A stretch of DNA of 64,000 nucleotides, from positions 186,001 to 250,000 of the forward strand of contig NZ_JANHKS010000004.1 in assembly GCF_028682175.1 (NCBI RefSeq). Direction: 5' to 3'. Numbering within the stretch: position 1 is the first letter of the stretch; every line of letters starts with the position of its first letter. Both the position numbers and the translations under genes were made by a program. This document shows, in pieces, positions 6,502 through 15,663 of this stretch. Under the pieces are notes generated by a model. It did not search any database. It was not told the DNA's origin and saw nothing but the letters and a program-made list of their open reading frames with translations. Origin of the DNA: Pseudomonas putida (GTDB taxonomy: Bacteria > Pseudomonadota > Gammaproteobacteria > Pseudomonadales > Pseudomonadaceae).

Positions 6502-8226
6502 TCAATACCCCAACGAAAGCCCGGTATTACGACGCGGATCGTTAGCCCCGTAGAAACGGTTGTTGCCCACCGGTTTGCCACCCAATGACGGCGCGCCGAC
6601 CAGAATGGCGGCCAGGTGGTTGGCATCCTGCGGCTCGGCGAACTTGTGACCCCAGCTTTCGAGAAGCTTCTGCGTGTCAGGGCTGACCGCGAAGTTTTCA
6701 AGATTGGTGGTTTCCGGCATCCACTGCTGGTGGAAACGTGGCGCATCCACCGCTTCCTGGATGTTCATGCCGTAGTCGATGACGTTGAGCATGGTCAGCA
6801 AGGTCGCGGTGATGATCCGGCTACCGCCCGGCGTACCCACCACCATCACGGTCTTGCCGTCCTTGGTGACGATGGTCGGGCTCATCGACGACAGCGGCGC
6901 CTTGCCCGGTGCGATGGCGTTGGCTTCGCCCTGGATCAGGCCGTACATGTTCGGGACGCCGACCTTGGAGGTGAAGTCGTCCATTTCGTCGTTGAGGATC
7001 ACCCCGGTCTTGCTCGCCATCACGCCCGCACCGAACCAGTCGTTGAGGGTATAGGTGACCGAAACCGCGTTGCCCCATTTGTCGACGATGGAGTAATGGG
7101 TGGTGTTGTTGCCTTCGTGGGGTGCAACCCCCGGTTTGATGGCTTGGGAGTCACCGGCTTTTTGCGGCTCGATGGCGGCACGCAGCTTGGCGGCGTAGTC
7201 GCGATCCAGCAGGTGGGCGATGGGGTTCTTCACGAAATCCGGATCGCCCAGATAGCTGTTGCGGTCCACGTAGGCGTGGCGCATGGCCTCGATCTGGTAA
7301 TGCATGCCCTGGGCTGAGTGATAGCCCAGATCCTTCATCGGGTAGCCTTCGAGGATGTTCATGATCTCGCAGATCACCACGCCGCCAGAGCTGGGTGGTG
7401 GCGCGGAAACCACGTGGTATCCACGGTAATCGCACTCGATGGGCGCCAGTTCCCGGGTTTTGTACTTGTCGAGGTCAGCCTGGACGATGATGCCCTTGCC
7501 CGCCTTGCTGGAATCGACGATGGCTTTGGCGACCCAGCCTTTATAGAAACCGTCACTGCCCTTGGCGGAAATTTCCTTTAAGGTTTTCGCCAGATCCTTC
7601 TGCACCAGCTTGTCGCCGACTTTCAGCGGCTGGCCCTTGTTCAGGAAGATTCCGGAGAGGTCCTTGTCGGCCTGGAACTCCTTGGTGGCGTAGTCCAGCA
7701 GATCGACGTCACCCTGCTCCAGCGCGAAGCCGTTTTCCGCCAGCTTGATCGCCGGTGCGATGACTTCGGCGCGCTTTTTGGTGCCGTATTTGCTAAGCGC
7801 CAGCTCCATGCCAGACACCGTGCCCGGCACCCCTACCGCCAGGTGGCCCTTGGAGCTGAGGTCCGGCACCACGTTGCCGTCCTTGTCCAGGTACATGTTC
7901 GCGGTCGCCGCCAGCGGCGCCTTTTCGCGGAAATCGAGGAAGGTCTTGCGGCCATCGGCCAATTGCACGGTCATGAAACCGCCACCGCCCAGGTTACCCG
8001 CTGCGGGATACACCACCGCCAGCGCGTAGCCCACGGCAACAGCGGCGTCCACCGCGTTGCCACCGGACTTGAGAACATCGACACCCACGTGTGTCGCCAG
8101 GTGTTGAGCGGTGACCACCATGCCGTTTTCAGCGGCAACCGGCGCCACGGAGGCAGCGTAGGAACAGGAGACAGCCAGGGTCAGTGCCGTCGCGACGAGC
8201 GACTTGGCCAAGGGTTCGTACTTCAT
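6502..8226 (-). CDS. ggt: Gamma-glutamyltransferase (glutathione hydrolase precursor)
   Basis: A periplasmic Ntn-hydrolase that cleaves or transfers the gamma-glutamyl group of glutathione and related peptides. The 574-residue precursor has a signal peptide (hydrophobic 'SLVATALTLAVSCSYA', cleavage probably near residue 25). It self-cleaves before the catalytic threonine in 'GNNTTHYSIVD' (T375), giving large and small subunits. Other motifs are 'GGNAVDAAVA', 'NLGGGGFM', 'PPPSSGGVV' and 'GTPGGSRIITATL'. Length is standard. The ATG at 8226 places the signal peptide correctly. It appears monocistronic, bounded on both sides by REP elements. Confidence 0.95.
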   Translation of the reverse strand: MKYEPLAKSLVATALTLAVSCSYAASVAPVAAENGMVVTAQHLATHVGVDVLKSGGNAVDAAVAVGYALAVVYPAAGNLGGGGFMTVQLADGRKTFLDFREKAPLAATANMYLDKDGNVVPDLSSKGHLAVGVPGTVSGMELALSKYGTKKRAEVIAPAIKLAENGFALEQGDVDLLDYATKEFQADKDLSGIFLNKGQPLKVGDKLVQKDLAKTLKEISAKGSDGFYKGWVAKAIVDSSKAGKGIIVQADLDKYKTRELAPIECDYRGYHVVSAPPPSSGGVVICEIMNILEGYPMKDLGYHSAQGMHYQIEAMRHAYVDRNSYLGDPDFVKNPIAHLLDRDYAAKLRAAIEPQKAGDSQAIKPGVAPHEGNNTTHYSIVDKWGNAVSVTYTLNDWFGAGVMASKTGVILNDEMDDFTSKVGVPNMYGLIQGEANAIAPGKAPLSSMSPTIVTKDGKTVMVVGTPGGSRIITATLLTMLNVIDYGMNIQEAVDAPRFHQQWMPETTNLENFAVSPDTQKLLESWGHKFAEPQDANHLAAILVGAPSLGGKPVGNNRFYGANDPRRNTGLSLGY

Positions 8227-8322
8227 GGGGCAACTCTCTTCTTCTTTTTGATAGGAACATCAATGTTCGATTGAGGCCCTGTAAAAGTAGCGGCTGAAAG
8301 AGAGTTTGACAGAATATTTCAT

Positions 8323-8437
8323 CGCAGCACGGCTTGCGGGTGCGGGCGATTTCAATGACGTCCCCGCGGGCAAGCCCGGCTGCTACGGGGATTTCGTTGT
8401 CCACGCGGTCCGTAGCAGCACGGCTTGCCGGCGGGGC
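8323..8437. repeat. REP doublet (8323-8389) plus single REP (8410-8437)
   Basis: CAGCACGGCTTGC-class REP copies lie in inverted arrangement. A further single copy, CCGTAGCAGCACGGCTTGCC, begins at 8410. They fill the gap between ggt and the SH3-domain gene. Confidence 0.85.
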
Positions 8438-8462
8438 GATCTCAAGGAAGTACGATTACGTA

Positions 8463-9140
8463 TTAGAACCAGCGATCGTTGCGCTTGCGACCACGGGTCA
8501 GCGAAGGCAGGATCAACCCCAGCAGCAGCCCCGCGCCGGCAATGCTGCCGCCGTAGACCATGTAGCGCATCAGCACCTGATTGTTCTCGTCACCCAGCTT
8601 GGCCTGGGTCGAGCGCAATTCGGACTGGGCGTCGGTCAACTGGGCGTTGAGGTCCTTGGTGCGCGATTCCAGCTCATCCACCAGCTTCTTGCGCGAGTCG
8701 AGGGTTTCCTGCATGCCCTGGACCTTGGTTTTCCAGTCGTCGTCGATGGTTTTCAGTTGTGCGCTGAGATCAGCGACCTGCTGGGTCAGTTGCGGCACAC
8801 GCTCGGCAGGGCCCGGCACTTCCTGCAGTTCGGAGGACGGAATCCAGACGGTGTCACCGGAAGTGCCCTTGACCTGGCTGTAGTCGCCCTGGGTGGTCAA
8901 CAGCTCGACCTTCTGCCCGGACTTGAGTGTGCCGACGATGCGATAGCCATCGGTGGGGCCGCTGCGCACGTAGGTGCTCAAGGTGTCGGCCACCCAGCGA
9001 TCCTTGCCTTCCGCCAGCGCCTGGCCCGCCAGCCCCAGGGACAGCAGCGTGCTCACCAGGCCAATGCCGAGCGCGCGGCGACGAGCGCCCGGCTGCGGGG
9101 AAACGTGAGGGGTGGAGGCGCGATCAGGAGATAGAGGCAT
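8463..9140 (-). CDS. TIGR04211-type SH3 domain protein (YgiM-like)
   Basis: The 225-residue envelope protein has three visible parts. An N-terminal signal or anchor segment ('ALGIGLVSTLLSLGLAGQALA') ends near residue 43. A bacterial SH3 domain follows at about residues 47-105 ('STYVRSGPTDGYRIVGTLKSGQKVELL'). Then comes a coiled coil at about 112-185, a C-terminal membrane helix ('MVYGGSIAGAGLLLGLILP') and a basic tail. This architecture matches YgiM-like proteins, whose precise role is unsettled. The start gives a long n-region, and a slightly later start is possible. Confidence 0.8.
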   Translation of the reverse strand: MPLSPDRASTPHVSPQPGARRRALGIGLVSTLLSLGLAGQALAEGKDRWVADTLSTYVRSGPTDGYRIVGTLKSGQKVELLTTQGDYSQVKGTSGDTVWIPSSELQEVPGPAERVPQLTQQVADLSAQLKTIDDDWKTKVQGMQETLDSRKKLVDELESRTKDLNAQLTDAQSELRSTQAKLGDENNQVLMRYMVYGGSIAGAGLLLGLILPSLTRGRKRNDRWF

Positions 9141-9301
9141 GGATGATCTTCAACAAAAAATAAAAAAGAAAGGCCGGATGGTCGGGCCCCGTGCAATGGA
9201 CAAAAAACGGGCGGCGCTGCGCGCACAGTGGTCTACTGACAGTTCAAATGGTGTCAGGTTCAGTGTCGGGGGGTGACGTTCGTCTGGTGGATGGCCGATG
9301 C

Positions 9302-9392
9302 CTGTAGGAGCGCGCTTGCCCGCGACGGCGATGTGCCAGTGGACATAGAGGTACCTGACCCGGCGCATTCGCGGGCAAGCGCGCTCCTACGG
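9302..9392. repeat. REP doublet (TGTAGGAGCGCGCTTGCCCGCG class)
   Basis: Inverted REP copies in the 380-bp gap 9141-9520. Apart from this and the next doublet, nothing else was recognised there. Confidence 0.9.
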
Positions 9393-9430
9393 GATCGGTG
9401 CGCGCCCGCCACCTGAGGACAACCCCTACC

Positions 9431-9501
9431 CCGTAGCAGCACGGCTTGCCGGCGGGGACGTCCTCGAGATCGCCGACGCCGGCAAGCCGGACTGCTACGG
9501 G
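9431..9501. repeat. REP doublet (CCGTAGCAGCACGGCTTGCC class)
   Basis: Inverted copies ending ACTGCTACGGGG, 19 bp from the 3' end of tRNA-Sec. Confidence 0.9.
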
Positions 9502-9520
9502 GTATGTGTGTTGACAAGAA

Positions 9521-9616
9521 TGGCGGAAGGCAGCGGGAGTCGAACCTGCCCGGGAACGGCTGCCGTCCCCAACCGGGTTTGAAGCCCGGCCGCGCCACCG
9601 GGCGCGATTGCCTTCC
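9521..9616 (-). tRNA. selC: tRNA-Sec (UCA anticodon)
   Basis: The 96-nt minus-strand gene begins GGAAGGC and ends GCCTTCCGCCA, so CCA is encoded. It has a long acceptor/T-arm stack, a large variable arm (GGGGACGGCAGCCGTTCCC region) and a TCA anticodon at plus positions 9580-9582 within CTTCAAA. These are the special features of selenocysteine tRNA. It is charged with serine, which SelA converts to selenocysteyl-tRNA, and SelB delivers that to UGA codons with a SECIS. It lies 8 bp beyond the selB stop codon. Confidence 0.97.
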
Positions 9617-9624
9617 ATGATCGA

Positions 9625-11550
9625 TCAGACCGCGCCTGACGCCCCTTGTGCCAAGGCGTTATCCGGGCGAATCCGGCGTTGATCGCCCATACGCCGGGTG
9701 AAACCGATGCGGTCGAAAAACTCGAGAATCTGAATGCTGCGCTTGCGGCCGATGCCCAGCCTGTCGCGAAACTCCGCAGCCTGGATCACCGGGTCAACCG
9801 CCGACAGCTGCACAAGCATAGCCACCATGTGTGCGGTCACGGACTCAAGATAGAACAGATCGCGCACCACCTGGTGTACCTGGCCTATGCGCGCGAGCTT
9901 GCGCAGCAGCAAACGCACGTCGGCCTCGGGATGGCCGGTGGCGGCGGCCAGATCGCGCACCCAGGGCGGGTCGAACCCGGCGTTCGCCAGCAACGGCTCG
10001 ATGCGCTGCCAGAGTGCATCGTCCTGCTCGCTGAGTTTGACCTGGTGATCCGGCAGATGCAGCCAGGGCCCGCTGCTACAGATCCGGCCCGAGCTCAGCA
10101 ACTCATCCACCAGCGCAATGAACGCAGGCCGATCCCGCGCCATCGCGGCAAACCGGCGCAAGCGGTCGCGATCAGGACCCAACTGGTCAGGCTCCTGCTG
10201 ATGAAAGCGCCCCAGATGAGCCAGCATCTCGTCGCGAAGGACCTGCCATCGCGCCTCACTGAACAGCAATTGCCCCTGGCGCGTGGCGATGATGCGGATG
10301 TCACCGGGCAAGCGCCAAGTGGCCCGCAGGCGATTGAACTGACGTTCCAGCCGCTGTGGGTCCAGCCCTGTTTCGCTGTTGGCGATCAGTGCGGGCAACG
10401 CCTGTTCCAGGCTGTCGGCGCTGGCCAGAATCCGCAGTTGCCCAAGCCGGGCTTCGCTTCGGCGCTGACGTGAAGGCGCGAACGGGTCCAGCACGCGCCC
10501 GCCACCGAGAGTACGTTGGGCACTCTGGTCCCGCAGCACCAGACGGTCGCCATGCACCCCGTGTACCGGGGCATTGAGCAAGAGTTGCGCGAACATGCGC
10601 TGGCCGGGCTGCAGCGTGCTGCCTTCCAGCAGCGCGACCCGGGCGGTGACGTCCTGGGTGCCGATATGAACGTGGACTGTACTGAAATGCTCGAAGGCGC
10701 GGGTTTCGCTGGCGAGCAAGTGCAAATAGATGTCCATGCGCTGGGTGGGCGCGAACAGCCACGGCGCCAACAGCCAGTCGCCCCGGTGAATCTGCTCGAG
10801 GCTGAGCTTCTCCGCACTCAGGTTCAGCGCCACCCGCTGGCCGATCCAGGCCTGGGCGGCGCTCTGGTTCTGCGCATGCAGCCCGCGCACTCGCACCTGT
10901 CTGCCGGCCTGACCCAGTGCCAGGGTGTCACCCACCGTCACCTGCCCGGCCAGCGCGGTGCCGGTGACCACAATCCCCGCCCCTGCCACCGTGAACGCCC
11001 GGTCGATATCCAGACGAAACCCGCCCCGATCACTGCGCTCAGCCACGTCCTCCTGCGCCAGCAGCAGCGCCTGGCGCAAGGTTTCCACACCATCGCCGCT
11101 GTGGCTGGACACCTCGAACTGCAAGGCATCGGCGTAAGGCCCGGGCGCCAGCAACTGCCTGATTTGCGTGCTCACCTGCTGCACCCGCGCAGCCTCAGCG
11201 CGGTCGCATTTGCTGATGACCACCAACAGCTCGGGGATGCCCAGCAACTCGACTATCGCCAGGTGCTCGCGGGTCTGGGGCATCACGCCGTCGTCTGCGG
11301 CCACCACCAGCAGCACCAGATCGATGCCCTGGGCGCCAGCGAGCATGTTGTGAATGAACCGCTCATGGCCCGGCACATCGATGAAACCGGTCAGCGGCGC
11401 CCCAGGCTTGAGCGGCGCGTAGAGGTAACCCAGATCGATGGTGATGCCGCGCTCGCGTTCCTCACGGCGACGATCACCAGCCTGCCCGGTCAACGCCTCA
11501 AGCAACGCCGTCTTGCCGTGGTCGATATGCCCCGCCGTGCCGACAATCAC
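9625..11550 (-). CDS. selB: Selenocysteine-specific elongation factor SelB
   Basis: This EF-Tu-like GTPase brings Sec-tRNA to the ribosome at UGA codons followed by a SECIS hairpin. The product is 641 residues from the GTG at 11550. G-domain motifs are '[17 protein letters not shown]' (P-loop), '[13 protein letters not shown]' and 'SKCD'. The C-terminal third contains the winged-helix repeats that bind SECIS RNA (for example '[17 protein letters not shown]'). I chose GTG over the ATG at 11568 because the GTGA overlaps the selA stop (11547-11550) and the family starts directly at '[10 protein letters not shown]'. Order selA-selB-selC. Confidence 0.95.
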   Translation of the reverse strand: MIVGTAGHIDHGKTALLEALTGQAGDRRREERERGITIDLGYLYAPLKPGAPLTGFIDVPGHERFIHNMLAGAQGIDLVLLVVAADDGVMPQTREHLAIVELLGIPELLVVISKCDRAEAARVQQVSTQIRQLLAPGPYADALQFEVSSHSGDGVETLRQALLLAQEDVAERSDRGGFRLDIDRAFTVAGAGIVVTGTALAGQVTVGDTLALGQAGRQVRVRGLHAQNQSAAQAWIGQRVALNLSAEKLSLEQIHRGDWLLAPWLFAPTQRMDIYLHLLASETRAFEHFSTVHVHIGTQDVTARVALLEGSTLQPGQRMFAQLLLNAPVHGVHGDRLVLRDQSAQRTLGGGRVLDPFAPSRQRRSEARLGQLRILASADSLEQALPALIANSETGLDPQRLERQFNRLRATWRLPGDIRIIATRQGQLLFSEARWQVLRDEMLAHLGRFHQQEPDQLGPDRDRLRRFAAMARDRPAFIALVDELLSSGRICSSGPWLHLPDHQVKLSEQDDALWQRIEPLLANAGFDPPWVRDLAAATGHPEADVRLLLRKLARIGQVHQVVRDLFYLESVTAHMVAMLVQLSAVDPVIQAAEFRDRLGIGRKRSIQILEFFDRIGFTRRMGDQRRIRPDNALAQGASGAV

Positions 11551-12977
11551 CCTGCCTCGCCCTCCCATTGCAGCTGATTCAACTGGGCGATCCAGCCCGC
11601 TTCGTCATCCAGTTGGCGCAGATCCAGCCACAAGGCGTCATCATCGATACGCCCCAGCACCGGGATCGGCAGCTTGCGCAAACCCGCCTCCAGCCCATGC
11701 AACTGCCGCCCTCGCAGCTTTTTTGAGACGATCGGTCGTAAACACAGCGATGCGCTGGGAAGCCGCGCCACAGGCTGGCTGCCGCTGCCGATCATACCCA
11801 AGCTCGGCTGCACCGCAACGCCCCAGCCCTCACCCAGCACCCGTGCCAGCAGAGGCCGCAAGCGCTCGGCCTGGGCGAGGATTTCGTGCTGCGGGCGGGT
11901 CAGCAGGCGCAGGCTGGGCAGGCGCGCGGCGAGGCGGTCCGGGTCGCGGTACAGGCTCAGCACGGCCTCAAGGGCGGCAAGCGTGAGTTTGTCCACGCGC
12001 AGGGCACGTTTGAGCGGGTTTTTCTTGATCCTGGCGATCAGCGCCTTGCTGCCGACAATCAACCCGGCTTGCGGGCCACCCAGCAGTTTGTCGCCGCTGA
12101 AGGTGACGATGTCCGCCCCGTCGAGTAGCGCCTGGCGCACCGTGGGTTCGGCGGGCAGGCCCCAGCGCGTCAGGTCCAGCAGGCTGCCGCTGCCCAAGTC
12201 TTCCAGCAGTGGCAGGTCGTGCTGATGGGCGATTGCGGCGATCTCGGCGGTCGATACGCTGGTGGTGAAGCCCTGGATGCTGTAGTTGCTGGTGTGCACG
12301 CGCATCAGCAGGCCGGTGCGCGGGTTGATCGCCTCTTGGTAATCCTTGGCGTGGGTGCGGTTGGTGGTGCCGATCTCATGCAGTCTGACGCCGGCCCGGG
12401 CCATGATGTCGGGGATGCGAAAGGCGCCGCCGATCTCGATCAGTTCGCCCCGGGAGATGATCCCCTCCTTGCGCGCCCCAAGGCTGTTCAACGCGAGGAG
12501 CACCGCAGCGGCGTTATTGTTGACCACGGTGACGGCTTCGGCGCCGGTCAGCTCGCGGATCAGGCCTTCGATAAGATCGTCGCGGTCACCGCGCTTGCCG
12601 CTGGCCAAGTCGAACTCCAGGTTCAAGGGATAGCGGGCGGCGATCTGGATGGCTTCTATGGCTTCTTCGGGCAGTAGCGCCCGGCCCAGATTGGTGTGCA
12701 GCACGGTGCCGGTGAGGTTGAACACCCGGCGCACCCGGCTTTGATGGGCTGCGGCAAGACGCTCGGCCGCCCTGCCCGCCAGCACCTCGCTGCCCAGTTC
12801 GCTGGCGCTGAGCTGGCCCAGGCGGGTCGACTCGCGAAGATCGTCCAGCAACTGGCGCAAGGTCGCCAGCACCGCGTCCCGGCCATAGCGCTCGATCAGC
12901 GGATGGCAGGCGGGGTGACGCAACAGGCTGTCGATGGAAGGCAAGCGCGGCGGGATCGAAGCGAGGGTTTGCGGCAT
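11547..12977 (-). CDS. selA: L-seryl-tRNA(Sec) selenium transferase SelA
   Basis: This PLP-dependent, normally decameric enzyme replaces the hydroxyl of seryl-tRNA-Sec with selenium from selenophosphate. The 476-residue product shows '[20 protein letters not shown]', '[14 protein letters not shown]', '[12 protein letters not shown]' and the PLP-lysine motif '[15 protein letters not shown]'. Length matches the family. Its 3' end overlaps selB by 4 nt. A REP doublet separates it from fdhE, so it may be read either from the fdn operon or from its own promoter. SelD, which makes selenophosphate, is not in the window. Confidence 0.96.
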   Translation of the reverse strand: MPQTLASIPPRLPSIDSLLRHPACHPLIERYGRDAVLATLRQLLDDLRESTRLGQLSASELGSEVLAGRAAERLAAAHQSRVRRVFNLTGTVLHTNLGRALLPEEAIEAIQIAARYPLNLEFDLASGKRGDRDDLIEGLIRELTGAEAVTVVNNNAAAVLLALNSLGARKEGIISRGELIEIGGAFRIPDIMARAGVRLHEIGTTNRTHAKDYQEAINPRTGLLMRVHTSNYSIQGFTTSVSTAEIAAIAHQHDLPLLEDLGSGSLLDLTRWGLPAEPTVRQALLDGADIVTFSGDKLLGGPQAGLIVGSKALIARIKKNPLKRALRVDKLTLAALEAVLSLYRDPDRLAARLPSLRLLTRPQHEILAQAERLRPLLARVLGEGWGVAVQPSLGMIGSGSQPVARLPSASLCLRPIVSKKLRGRQLHGLEAGLRKLPIPVLGRIDDDALWLDLRQLDDEAGWIAQLNQLQWEGEAG

Positions 12978-13000
12978 TCAAGGCTCCTACAGGTCTGCGT

Positions 13001-13069
13001 CGTAGCAGTCCGGCTTGCCGGCGTCAGCACCCTTGAAACCGCTGACGCCGGCGAGCCGGACTGCTACGG
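13001..13069. repeat. REP doublet (CGTAGCAGTCCGGCTTGCCG class)
   Basis: Inverted copies in the fdhE-selA gap. On the minus strand the doublet could form an mRNA hairpin between the formate dehydrogenase genes and selA. Confidence 0.88.
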
Positions 13070-13101
13070 AGAACGGCATGGCATGAGTCTAGCCGCCTAT
13101 T

Positions 13102-14028
13102 TCACTCCCCTCCTGGCGCCAGCATCAGGTTCGGCGCCATGCGGGCGATGCCTTCCAGGTCCAGGCGCATGTCCAGCGCCAGGCTGGCGAGATCCGCTGA
13201 CAGCGGCTCGGCGTAGGCATCGCATTCAAGGTAGATCTGCTTCAGGTAGGTGTTGCACCCGGGACAGACCTCGGCCCGCAACGGCGCCTTGTCCACGGCC
13301 ACGCGATCGCTGTCCAGGCTCATGTATTTGAGGCCCTTGCTCTGCTCGCAATACACGCACTTGATCCGCACCACATGCCACTCGCAGGCGCACAGCGAAC
13401 AGGCCAGATAACGCAGGCCATTGTGCTTGCCGCGATGACGCAACACCCCGGCCATGGCCGGCGAGCCACAGGCCGGGCACAGGCTCAGGGCATCGCAGGC
13501 CTTCAGTTCATGGGTCGGCAGCATGAGCAGCCAATGAGTCCACGCTGCCTGCAAGGCTGCACCAAGAAACGGCACCAGCGCCGGCGGCAGGCCTGAGAAC
13601 TGACCGCCCAGCAACATCAGCGCCCAGGCCCTGCGCTGCCCCTCGCCAGCCTCGCGCAGGCGGGTCAAGGCCTGGCCCACCAGCGTCGAGTCCGACGCTG
13701 GATAGCGTTCGAGCAGCGCGTCCAGCCAGACCTGCCATTGCACCTGACGCACCATGCTGTCGGCGGCCAGGGGTGGCAAACCGCGCTGACGGCACAGCTC
13801 CAGGCTCTGGGCGTCCAGCGCCCACTGCGCCGGAGGCTGGTCGAGCAGGCTCTGCTGCACCCGACACAGGCTTGCGATCAGCCGCAGGTAACCGGCCAGC
13901 GGGTGATCCTGGGCAAGCTGCTCCAGGCGGGCAGCACGCAGGGCGAACAGATCCGGCGGCGGCAGGTGCAGGAATGGCGGCGAGCCGGCAGCCGCTTCGA
14001 TTTGCCCGGGTTCGAGAATCTGGCTCAA
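13102..14028 (-). CDS. fdhE: Formate dehydrogenase accessory protein FdhE
   Basis: A cytosolic maturation factor needed for active respiratory formate dehydrogenases. The 308-residue product has the rubredoxin-like metal-binding region of the family. Cys pairs occur in 'LCPACGSP', 'LACSLCACEW', 'KCVYCEQ' and 'VCPGCNTYL', followed by the C-terminal 'DAYAEPLSADLASLALDMRL'. It starts 4 nt after the fdnI stop, so it is the last gene of the fdnGHI-fdhE operon. Confidence 0.93.
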   Translation of the reverse strand: MSQILEPGQIEAAAGSPPFLHLPPPDLFALRAARLEQLAQDHPLAGYLRLIASLCRVQQSLLDQPPAQWALDAQSLELCRQRGLPPLAADSMVRQVQWQVWLDALLERYPASDSTLVGQALTRLREAGEGQRRAWALMLLGGQFSGLPPALVPFLGAALQAAWTHWLLMLPTHELKACDALSLCPACGSPAMAGVLRHRGKHNGLRYLACSLCACEWHVVRIKCVYCEQSKGLKYMSLDSDRVAVDKAPLRAEVCPGCNTYLKQIYLECDAYAEPLSADLASLALDMRLDLEGIARMAPNLMLAPGGE

Positions 14029-14032
14029 CGGC

Positions 14033-14701
14033 TCATCCTTTTTTCGTCACGCGGGTGGGTGTCTGATCCTTATCGACCACTTGGCGATACCACAATTCAT
14101 GGTGTTTCTTCGCCCAGCGACGGCTGACCCAACCATGGAGCATGGCACTCACCGAGCCCTTGATCCAGATCCCGGCGTAGATGTGCACGATAATGCTGGT
14201 GATGAGCACAAATCCGGCCAGCGCATGGACCAGGGCGCCGAGGCGAATCACCGTGATGTCGAAGTACTCGCTGAAATACGCCCGCCAGATTATCAATCCG
14301 CTGACCAGCAGCCCGAGCATGCACAGCAGCAAGGTCCAGAACAGCAGTTTCTGCCCCGGGTTGTACTTGCCCACCGGGGGCACGCCCTCTTCCTCGTTTT
14401 TCATCACCCGGTCGATACGCTTGAGCCACAGCCGGTCGTTGGCGATGAACAGGTTGGCGCGCCAGAAACGCAGGACCAGCCCCAGGAAGAACACGAACAT
14501 TGCCACGCCCATGAACGGGTGCAGGATGCGCGTCCACGGCCCGCCGCCGAACAGGTTGGTCAGCCAGAACATCGCCGGGTGAAACAGCGCGAGGCCCGAC
14601 AGCCCGGCCATGAAAAACAGGATGGCGACGATCCAGTGGTTGGTCCGTTCGTTGGCGTTGTAGCGCAGGATGGTCTTGCCCGGTTCGCGGTTCTCGTTCA
14701 T
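14033..14701 (-). CDS. fdnI: Formate dehydrogenase-N/O gamma subunit (cytochrome b556)
   Basis: The membrane anchor that passes electrons from the Fe-S subunit to quinone through two b hemes. The 222-residue product has about four helices with histidines suited to heme ligation (for example '[23 protein letters not shown]', '[21 protein letters not shown]' and '[23 protein letters not shown]'). It overlaps fdnH by 4 nt (ATGA). Whether it corresponds to the fdn or fdo isoenzyme of E. coli cannot be decided from sequence. Confidence 0.93.
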   Translation of the reverse strand: MNENREPGKTILRYNANERTNHWIVAILFFMAGLSGLALFHPAMFWLTNLFGGGPWTRILHPFMGVAMFVFFLGLVLRFWRANLFIANDRLWLKRIDRVMKNEEEGVPPVGKYNPGQKLLFWTLLLCMLGLLVSGLIIWRAYFSEYFDITVIRLGALVHALAGFVLITSIIVHIYAGIWIKGSVSAMLHGWVSRRWAKKHHELWYRQVVDKDQTPTRVTKKG

Positions 14702-15663
14702 GGCCGGCGCTCCCCATCAGGTCCCGGTTGGTTTGGCTGTCCGCTGCGTGGATCGTAGACGTGCACCGCCGGATCGACCTCGTGAACGTCCGGGTCCTTG
14801 CCGTGCTCGCTGTGCGGGTCTTCCTCCCGCTGCGGGCCGATGCGCACGTAGTGGAAGAACCCGGCCAGCACCGCCAGCCCCATGGCCAGCAGGCCCAGCG
14901 GCTTGGTCACACCTTTCCACAAGCCCACCAACGGGCTGATTTCCGGATTGAGCGGCAGTCCCGCATAGAGTTTCGGATCGTCAGCGTGGTGCAGGACGTA
15001 CATCACATGGGTGCCGCCAACACCTGCCGGGTCATACAGGCCTGCGTTCTCGAAGCCACGAGACTTGAGGTCCACCACCCGCTCGGCGGCGTGGGTCTTC
15101 ATGTCGGCCTTGGTGCCGAAGACGATGGCGCCGGTCGGGCAGGTTTTCACACAGGCCGGTTCCAGCCCCACCGAGACTCGATCCGAGCAAAGAGTACATT
15201 TGTACGCCTTGTGGTCTTTCTGCGAAATGCGCGGAATGTTGAACGGGCAACCGGTGATGCAGTAGCCGCAACCGATGCAGTGGTCCTGGTTGAAATCGAC
15301 GATACCGTTGGCGTGCTTGATGATCGCCCCGGGGCTGGGGCACGCCTTGAGGCAGCCGGGGTCGGCGCAGTGCATGCAGCCGTCCTTGCGGATCAGCCAC
15401 TCCAGATTGTTATCCGCAGTTTCGTGTTCGGTGAAGCGCATCAGGGTCCAGGTCTGGGCGCTCAGGTCCTGCGGGTTGTCGTAGGTGCCGTGGTTGTGGC
15501 CGACCTCGTCGCGCAACTCGTTCCATTCCGAGCACGCGACCTGGCAGGCCTTGCAACCGATGCACTTGGTGGTGTCGATCAGCTTGGCGACTTCCTCAAG
15601 CTGGCGCACCGAAGACGGCACCGTGGTGGTGGCCGAACGGGCAATCACATCCTGAATGGCCAT
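14698..15663 (-). CDS. fdnH: Formate dehydrogenase beta subunit (four [4Fe-4S] clusters)
   Basis: The electron-transfer subunit on the periplasmic side. The 321-residue product has four ferredoxin-type cysteine groups: '[11 protein letters not shown]', '[13 protein letters not shown]', '[11 protein letters not shown]' and '[20 protein letters not shown]'. A single C-terminal membrane helix follows ('[19 protein letters not shown]') and then a charged tail. Its ATG shares a base with the fdnG stop (TGATG), and its end overlaps fdnI, so the three subunits are tightly coupled. Confidence 0.95.
   Translation of the reverse strand: MAIQDVIARSATTTVPSSVRQLEEVAKLIDTTKCIGCKACQVACSEWNELRDEVGHNHGTYDNPQDLSAQTWTLMRFTEHETADNNLEWLIRKDGCMHCADPGCLKACPSPGAIIKHANGIVDFNQDHCIGCGYCITGCPFNIPRISQKDHKAYKCTLCSDRVSVGLEPACVKTCPTGAIVFGTKADMKTHAAERVVDLKSRGFENAGLYDPAGVGGTHVMYVLHHADDPKLYAGLPLNPEISPLVGLWKGVTKPLGLLAMGLAVLAGFFHYVRIGPQREEDPHSEHGKDPDVHEVDPAVHVYDPRSGQPNQPGPDGERRP

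Noticed and set aside
6306..9501. Repeats that might suggest a CRISPR array
   Set aside because: The repeats are inverted pairs, irregularly spaced and of several classes. They are REP doublets, there is no regular spacing, and no cas gene is present.
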